A stretch of DNA of 17,751 nt from an uncultured Gemmatimonadota bacterium (GTDB lineage: Bacteria > Gemmatimonadota > Gemmatimonadetes > Gemmatimonadales > Gemmatimonadaceae): contig CAMLEQ010000024.1 of NCBI GenBank assembly GCA_946479015.1, positions 1 through 17,751 of the forward strand, written 5' to 3'. Numbering within the stretch: the first letter of the stretch is position 1; each line of letters starts with the position of its first letter. Positions 13,969 to 17,751 of this stretch are shown here, in pieces. The notes below the pieces were generated by a model, which had not been told where the DNA came from, searched no databases, and saw only the letters and a program-made list of their open reading frames with translations. Position numbers and translations under genes: made by a program.

Positions 13969-14004
13969 GAGTGTGCCTCCGGTAATGTCTCCGATGGGAA
14001 GGAG

Positions 14005-14032
14005 AGCTTACCGGCGCGTGAACATCGGTCAA
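14005..14032 (-). promoter_or_regulatory. Possible promoter of the leftward four-gene run
   Basis: Minus strand TTGACC (14032-14027), 16-nt spacer, TAAGCT (14010-14005). The -35 is good, the -10 poor. It lies in the 184-bp gap between the divergent membrane-protein and LuxR-type genes. The same gap holds a small CGGTC/GACCG dyad (14026-14030 and 14036-14040) overlapping the -35, and a palindromic CACCGGTG nearby. Confidence 0.25.
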
Positions 14033-14152
14033 GTGGACCGTCGGCACCGAGGATGCGGCCCCTCGCGGCCGACACCGGTGCGCGTTGATGGCCGGCGTGG
14101 CGCAGCGCATCTTTCCGGCAGGTGCTCCCCCACCCTCCGCCAGGCCATACTC

Positions 14153-16591
14153 ATGTCCGGACCACCACTGGCACCGCTTCCGGCACCAGCGACGAGTCTC
14201 GTCGGGCGCGATCGCGACCTCGCGGAGATCCAGGAGCGGCTGGTCCGGCCCGACGTCCGCCTGCTGACGCTCACGGGCGCCCCCGGCGTCGGCAAGACGC
14301 GCCTCGCCATCGAGGCGGCGCGCCGGCACGCGCCGCACTTCCGCGACGGCAGCGTCTTCGTTCCACTCGCGCCCGTCGAGTCGGCGGCGCACGCGCCGGC
14401 CGCGCTCCTCGACGCGCTGGGGCTGCGCGCCGAAGACGGCGTCCCGGCGCTGCGCGAGCACTTCCGCGCACGCCGGTGTCTGCTCGTGCTCGACAACCTG
14501 GAGCACCTGCCGGACGTGTCGCTGCTCGTGGCCGAGCTGCTGGCGTGGGCGCCGGACCTCGTGGTGCTCGCGACCAGCCGCGTGCCGCTGCACCTCTCCA
14601 GCGAGCACGAGCTCGAGGTCGCACCCCTTCCGATCCCGGGTACCGGGCTCGAGGCGCGCGCGACGGAGCTCGCCGAGAACTCCTCCGTGGCGCTGTTCCT
14701 CGCGCGCGCCCGAGCGGTGTCGCCGGGATTCGACCTGACCGCGGCGAATGCCGCGGTCGTTGCGGAGCTGTGCCGCCGCCTCGAGGGGATCCCGCTCGCG
14801 ATCGAGCTGGCCGCCGCCCGCATCAAGTTCTTCGACCCGACCGCTCTCCTCGAGCGACTGGCGAGCCGGCTGGGGACGCTTCGCGGCGGCGCGCGCGACC
14901 TGCCGGCGCGCCAGCGCACGCTGGAGGCGGCGATCGCGTGGAGTCACGACCTGCTCCCGCCGCCGGAGCGACGCGTGTTCGCGACGCTCTCGATCTTCGC
15001 GGGCGGATGGGACATGGATGCCGCCGTGGACGTGTGCGGCGCCGATGCGGACGGGGAGCCGCTCGCGGCGCTGGAGTCGCTCGTCGATCACAGCCTCGTG
15101 CAGCGATCCACCGGCTCGGGCGCATCCCGGTTCGTGATGCTGGAGACGCTGCGCGAGTACGCGCGCGCCCGGCTGGACGACGAGGGGCCGTGCCGACGGG
15201 AGGCGGCCTCGCGGCGCCACGCGCGCCACTTCCTGGACCTCGCGCGACGGACGGCGCCGGCGTTGCGCGGCGCGCGCGCCGGAGCGGCGCTCGGCCGGCT
15301 CGACCCCGACCGCGACAACCTGCGCGCGGCGATCGCGTGGAGCCTCGAGGCCGGCGACGCGGGCCTCGCGCTCGGTCTCTGCACATCGCTCGGCGAGTAC
15401 TGGCGCATGCGCGGGCTCCTCACCGAGGGGCGCGCCGCGATCGATCGCGCGCTTCGTCTGGCCGGCGGCTCCCACGCGGACCGCGCCGGCACGCTCTGCG
15501 CCGCCGGGAGGCTCGCCCGGCTACAGGGCGATCTACCGGCCGCACGGGATCGGCTCGACGAGACCGTCCGGCTGGCCGCCGACCCGAGCCTTCGCGCGAC
15601 ACGCGCCGAGGCGCTGACGGAGCTGGGACTCGTGTCGGTGGCGCTCGGTGATCTCGACGCGGCGGAGATGCGGCTCGCGGAGGCGTGGCGCCTCTGGGAT
15701 GCGGATGGCGATGCGTGGGGGCGCCTGCTCGCGCTGCATGCGCGCGCGCGGCTGGCGATCGCCCGGTCCGACCTGAAGTGCGCGCAGCGCCTGCGGGCCG
15801 AAGCGGTGGCGCTCGCTCGCGAAATGGGGGATGCCGAGTGGGAAGCGCGCGCGCTCGTCGGGCTCGGCGACATCGCGCGGCACCGGAGCGACTACCGCGG
15901 CGCGCGCCCGCGGTACGAGCGGGCGATGGCGCTGTACCGGGAGATCCAGAATCCCGTCCATCTCGCGCTCGGGCTGCGAAAGCTCGCGCACGTCGCGCTG
16001 CACCTCGGTGACCTGTCCGGCGCTCGTGAGGCGCTGCTGGAGAGCCTCGCGGTCTTCCAGCGCATCGAGCAGCGCGGCGGCGTCGCCGCCTGCGTAATGG
16101 GGCTGGGCTGCGTCCTCAGCGCAGAGGAGGACGACGTCGCCGCGGCTCGTCTTCTCGCCGCATCGGGGCTCCTGCTCGGCGATGACACGGGCGTCCTCCA
16201 GGATGCGGACGCGCGCGACCGCGACGCCGCGCTCGCGCGGAGCCGCGCGCGACTCGGCGACACCCGGTTCGAGGAGGCGCTGGGGCAGGGGCGCATCACT
16301 CCCCTGGAGCAACTGCTCGCCGCATCGGCGGCGAGCCGCGCATCCGCGGATGCGCGGCCCGCCGCGACGGCCAAGGCGGCGTCGGAGGCGGCGCCGCGCG
16401 AGCTCCTCACCGCGCGAGAGCTGGATGTGCTCCGCCTGCTGCCGGAGGGGCTCAGCTACGCCGAGATCGGGGACCGGCTCGGGATCACCGCTCGCACCGT
16501 CGACGCGCACCTGCGTGCCGTCTACGCCAAGTTGCACGTCCGCTCGCGTCACCAGGCGTCCGCGTACGCGCGGCGACACGGGCTCGCGTGA
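14153..16591 (+). CDS. ATPase/TPR/LuxR-type transcriptional regulator
   Basis: Protein of 812 residues. The N-terminal STAND-type ATPase has [12 protein letters not shown] (15-26), Walker [11 protein letters not shown] (41-50), Walker [12 protein letters not shown] (109-119), sensor VLATSR (138-143) and [13 protein letters not shown] (211-223). A helical TPR-like region runs through the middle (about 400-700), with [17 protein letters not shown] and similar repeats. An Ala-rich linker leads to a C-terminal LuxR helix-turn-helix (750-812: [31 protein letters not shown]). Such proteins bind ATP and an unknown ligand and then activate transcription. It is divergent from the membrane-protein run and upstream of a cupin gene; both are candidate targets. 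ATG 14153 is chosen because the upstream open frame is not family-like; the Shine-Dalgarno is weak. Confidence 0.92.
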   Translation: MSGPPLAPLPAPATSLVGRDRDLAEIQERLVRPDVRLLTLTGAPGVGKTRLAIEAARRHAPHFRDGSVFVPLAPVESAAHAPAALLDALGLRAEDGVPALREHFRARRCLLVLDNLEHLPDVSLLVAELLAWAPDLVVLATSRVPLHLSSEHELEVAPLPIPGTGLEARATELAENSSVALFLARARAVSPGFDLTAANAAVVAELCRRLEGIPLAIELAAARIKFFDPTALLERLASRLGTLRGGARDLPARQRTLEAAIAWSHDLLPPPERRVFATLSIFAGGWDMDAAVDVCGADADGEPLAALESLVDHSLVQRSTGSGASRFVMLETLREYARARLDDEGPCRREAASRRHARHFLDLARRTAPALRGARAGAALGRLDPDRDNLRAAIAWSLEAGDAGLALGLCTSLGEYWRMRGLLTEGRAAIDRALRLAGGSHADRAGTLCAAGRLARLQGDLPAARDRLDETVRLAADPSLRATRAEALTELGLVSVALGDLDAAEMRLAEAWRLWDADGDAWGRLLALHARARLAIARSDLKCAQRLRAEAVALAREMGDAEWEARALVGLGDIARHRSDYRGARPRYERAMALYREIQNPVHLALGLRKLAHVALHLGDLSGAREALLESLAVFQRIEQRGGVAACVMGLGCVLSAEEDDVAAARLLAASGLLLGDDTGVLQDADARDRDAALARSRARLGDTRFEEALGQGRITPLEQLLAASAASRASADARPAATAKAASEAAPRELLTARELDVLRLLPEGLSYAEIGDRLGITARTVDAHLRAVYAKLHVRSRHQASAYARRHGLA

Positions 16592-16592
16592 C

Positions 16593-16619
16593 GCGCGCCG
16601 TCCCCTAGGGAACGCGCGC
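16593..16619 (+). terminator. Hairpin directly after the LuxR-type gene
   Basis: GCGCGC (16593-16598) pairs with GCGCGC (16614-16619); inside, CCCTAGGG (16603-16610) is a perfect palindrome and GT/AC pairs extend the stem around one bulge and one mismatch. It begins 2 bp after the stop codon. There is no U-tract, so termination is inferred from position and stem alone. Confidence 0.4.
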
Positions 16620-16631
16620 CGGCCGGTGCCG

Positions 16632-16665
16632 CGTCTCGGGAACACCGTCTCGGGAACGCTCCCGA
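16632..16665. repeat. 12-bp tandem repeat and dyad upstream of the second cupin gene
   Basis: CGTCTCGGGAAC occurs twice, at 16632-16643 and 16646-16657, with a 14-bp period. The second copy overlaps a perfect dyad, TCGGGA (16650-16655) and TCCCGA (16660-16665), with a 4-nt loop. GGGAAC occurs a third time at 16608-16613. The site is 78 bp before the cupin ATG and is a candidate operator, perhaps for the adjacent LuxR-type regulator. Confidence 0.5.
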
Positions 16666-16742
16666 TTCGCGCCGCCGCTCGACCCCCCATCCTCCCGCAC
16701 CGGCGACAGCTCGGTCGCCGACACACCGATCACGGAGGACAC

Positions 16743-17210
16743 ATGCTTCAGGAATCGGCGACCACTACCGCCGCCACCGCCGCCGTCGTCCACGCCGGGG
16801 AAGGGCGCGTCGTGAAGGCGTTCGGGAACGAGATTCTCTTCAAGCTGACGCGGGCGCACACCGCGGGACCGCTCACGCTCGGCCTCGCGATGGTGCCGCC
16901 CGGCGGCGGGCCGCCGCCGCACCGCGAGCCGGGGGACGAGATCTTCATCATCGTCGAGGGGCGCTACGAGTTCGTCACCGACGGCCGCCGCACGGAGGTC
17001 GGCCCCGGCGGGGTGGTGTTCGTTCCCGCCGGATGCGCCCATGCCTTCCGCAACATCGGCGACACCGTCGGCCGGCACTGGACGTTCAACCTGTCGGGCG
17101 ACTTCGACCAGCTCTTCGAGAAGAGCGCCGCGGTGTTCGCCGCGCCGGGGCCCGTGGATCGCGCGCGGCTCGTGGAGATCGCGCGGGAGTACGGCGCGGA
17201 GTTCGTCTGA
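16743..17210 (+). CDS. Cupin-domain protein
   Basis: Protein of 155 residues with a single cupin barrel. Motif 1 is GGGPPPHREPGDEIFIIVEG (54-73) and motif 2 is VGPGGVVFVPAGCAHAFRNIG (86-106). Metal-ligand positions hold His60, Glu66 and His100, while the second His of the HxH pair is Glu62. Small cupins of this type include quercetin dioxygenase-like enzymes and ligand-binding proteins; no substrate can be named. GGAGG five bases before the ATG fixes the start. It lies 151 bp after the LuxR-type regulator on the same strand and is followed by a strong hairpin, so it is probably transcribed alone from the repeat-containing gap. It is not closely similar in sequence to the cupin at 11664-12107. 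Confidence 0.88.
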   Translation: MLQESATTTAATAAVVHAGEGRVVKAFGNEILFKLTRAHTAGPLTLGLAMVPPGGGPPPHREPGDEIFIIVEGRYEFVTDGRRTEVGPGGVVFVPAGCAHAFRNIGDTVGRHWTFNLSGDFDQLFEKSAAVFAAPGPVDRARLVEIAREYGAEFV

Positions 17211-17225
17211 TCACGATGGCCTCGA

Positions 17226-17269
17226 CTTCCGCTCCCGCGGATGCAGATCAGGATCCGCAGGAGCGGAAG
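17226..17269 (+). terminator. Strong 17-bp-stem hairpin after the cupin gene
   Basis: CTTCCGCTCC (17226-17235) pairs perfectly with GGAGCGGAAG (17260-17269). After a single C/A mismatch, GCGGAT (17237-17242) pairs with ATCCGC (17253-17258), leaving a 10-nt loop. It begins 15 bp after the cupin stop. No U-tract follows, so it may terminate by the intrinsic hairpin alone, protect the 3' end, or act on both strands. Confidence 0.6.
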
Positions 17270-17290
17270 CGTCGCCGACTGCAGAGTCGC

Positions 17291-17383
17291 CGGAATGAAG
17301 GCGCGGCATCCGTCCGGTCCTACTCACCGCGGAAAATGAAGAGATGGCTCGCTAACTCTTCATTTCAAGCCGGAGAATGAAAG
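17291..17383. repeat. Three GGA(n)AATGAA repeats with a 10-bp inverted repeat
   Basis: CGGAATGAAG (17291-17300), GGAAAATGAAG (17331-17341) and CGGAGAATGAAAG (17371-17383) recur about every 40 bp. In addition AAATGAAGAG (17334-17343) and CTCTTCATTT (17356-17365) form a perfect 10-bp inverted repeat with a 12-nt spacer. The stretch is AT-rich against its surroundings and lies in the 285-bp gap before the acetamidase-like gene. No open frame with family resemblance is present, and function is unknown. Confidence 0.55.
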
Positions 17384-17432
17384 TCGGCGTCTAGAGTAGC
17401 TGGTGAGACACGCAGGGCCGCCTTCCCGCGCA

Positions 17433-17462
17433 TTGCCGGTGAGCGTACGGTCGGGATAGGTT
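17433..17462 (+). promoter_or_regulatory. Weak candidate promoter of the acetamidase-like gene
   Basis: TTGCCG (17433-17438), 18-nt spacer, TAGGTT (17457-17462), about 33 bp before the ATG at 17496. Matches to both hexamers are partial; listed only because it is the best placed pair in the gap. Confidence 0.2.
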
Positions 17463-17495
17463 AGCGCCAGCACCGACCCTCCTGCCCCCAGTCCC

Positions 17496-17751
17496 ATGCA
17501 CCGACTGCCGCTCGCGATCGCCTCACTCGCTCCCCTCGTGCTCGCCGCCTGCGCGGCGTCCGCGCGTACCGCCCCCGCCACCGCGGCCGACGCGAGTGTC
17601 CGCCCCGCTCCCCCGGCCGGCGCCGTGCACATGCTGATGCCGTCTCCGAAGACGGTCGTGTACGGCGGCTACGATCCCGCCGCCGCGCCGGCGCTCCGCG
17701 TCGCGTCCGGGGACGAGGTGATCGTCGGCGCGGTCTCGACGTGCGGCGCCC
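17496..17751 (+). CDS. Acetamidase/formamidase-family lipoprotein, N-terminal part only
   Basis: The first 85 residues are visible. A lipoprotein signal peptide (MHRLPLAIASLAPLVLAAC) gives lipid-attachment Cys19 in a LAAC lipobox, followed by an Ala/Pro-rich linker. The mature part opens VHMLMPSPKTVVYGGYDPAAAPALRVASGDEVIVGAVSTCG, which matches the start of acetamidase/formamidase-family proteins (tryptic pattern: pre-strand, Y/W-G-x-Y-D, P-x-L-x-V-x-S-G-D). That family hydrolyses short amides to acid and ammonia; catalytic residues lie beyond the window edge, so activity is not shown. The ATG at 17496 is fixed by the signal peptide. With the amidase at 2066-3673 it is the second predicted exported amide hydrolase in the window. 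Confidence 0.82.
   Translation, partial: MHRLPLAIASLAPLVLAACAASARTAPATAADASVRPAPPAGAVHMLMPSPKTVVYGGYDPAAAPALRVASGDEVIVGAVSTCGA

Noticed and set aside
13361..15475. 704-residue open frame on the minus strand
   Set aside because: It overlaps the LuxR-type regulator and the membrane protein in the opposite or wrong frame, with shadow-like composition and no recognisable motif.
1..17751. Searches by eye for tRNA, rRNA, CRISPR arrays, transposases, integrases and attachment sites
   Set aside because: No cloverleaf-like segment, regularly spaced identical repeat array or recombinase motif was found.

Overview
The window is uniformly GC-rich and densely coded, with the extreme third-position G/C bias that produces long antisense shadow frames. 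It pairs an ECF sigma factor of the TIGR02999 type with a Ser/Thr kinase carrying a TPR-like C-terminus. It also carries many small cupin, SRPBCC and DGPF-domain proteins and lipoproteins. This mix is typical of Gemmatimonadota or Acidobacteriota; I favour Gemmatimonadota, as an inference from gene content. No rRNA, tRNA, CRISPR array, transposase or phage gene was seen.

Layout. Bases 1-3673 read leftwards: a glutamyl-Q tRNA(Asp) synthetase cut by the window edge, a DUF4143 AAA ATPase that looks foreign (lower GC, AT-rich upstream dyads), and an exported amidase-signature enzyme. A divergent gap leads to a rightward metallo-beta-lactamase-fold hydrolase, which overlaps tail-to-tail with a leftward lipoprotein resembling the DUF5602/TTHB210 family. 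From 5714 the strand is + again: an ECF sigma factor and, 3 nt later, a transmembrane Ser/Thr kinase. Next comes a three-gene operon of a tandem SRPBCC protein, a DGPF (YCII-like) protein and an ECF42-type sigma factor. A TGTCGA-N17-CGTC sequence in front of it matches the ECF42 promoter motif as I recall it.

From 13968 down to 11664 is a leftward four-gene run: a five-helix membrane protein, an NAD(P)-binding F420-reductase-like protein, a TetR regulator and a cupin. The TetR gene has its own promoter embedded in the end of the preceding gene; that promoter overlaps a dyad and is placed so that the transcript would be leaderless. Divergent from this run is an 812-residue ATPase/TPR/LuxR-type regulator, then a second cupin, then an intergenic stretch rich in dyads, and finally the start of an acetamidase/formamidase-family lipoprotein cut by the right edge.

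How it may work together. The window is dominated by regulation: two ECF sigma systems without anti-sigma factors, a TetR and a large LuxR-type regulator, each next to small enzymes or binding proteins. The most informative point is that the first sigma factor has lost the acidic residues of region 2.2 and sits directly in front of a kinase, as in sigma factors activated by phosphorylation. It differs from the usual family sequence at the expected phospho-acceptor position.
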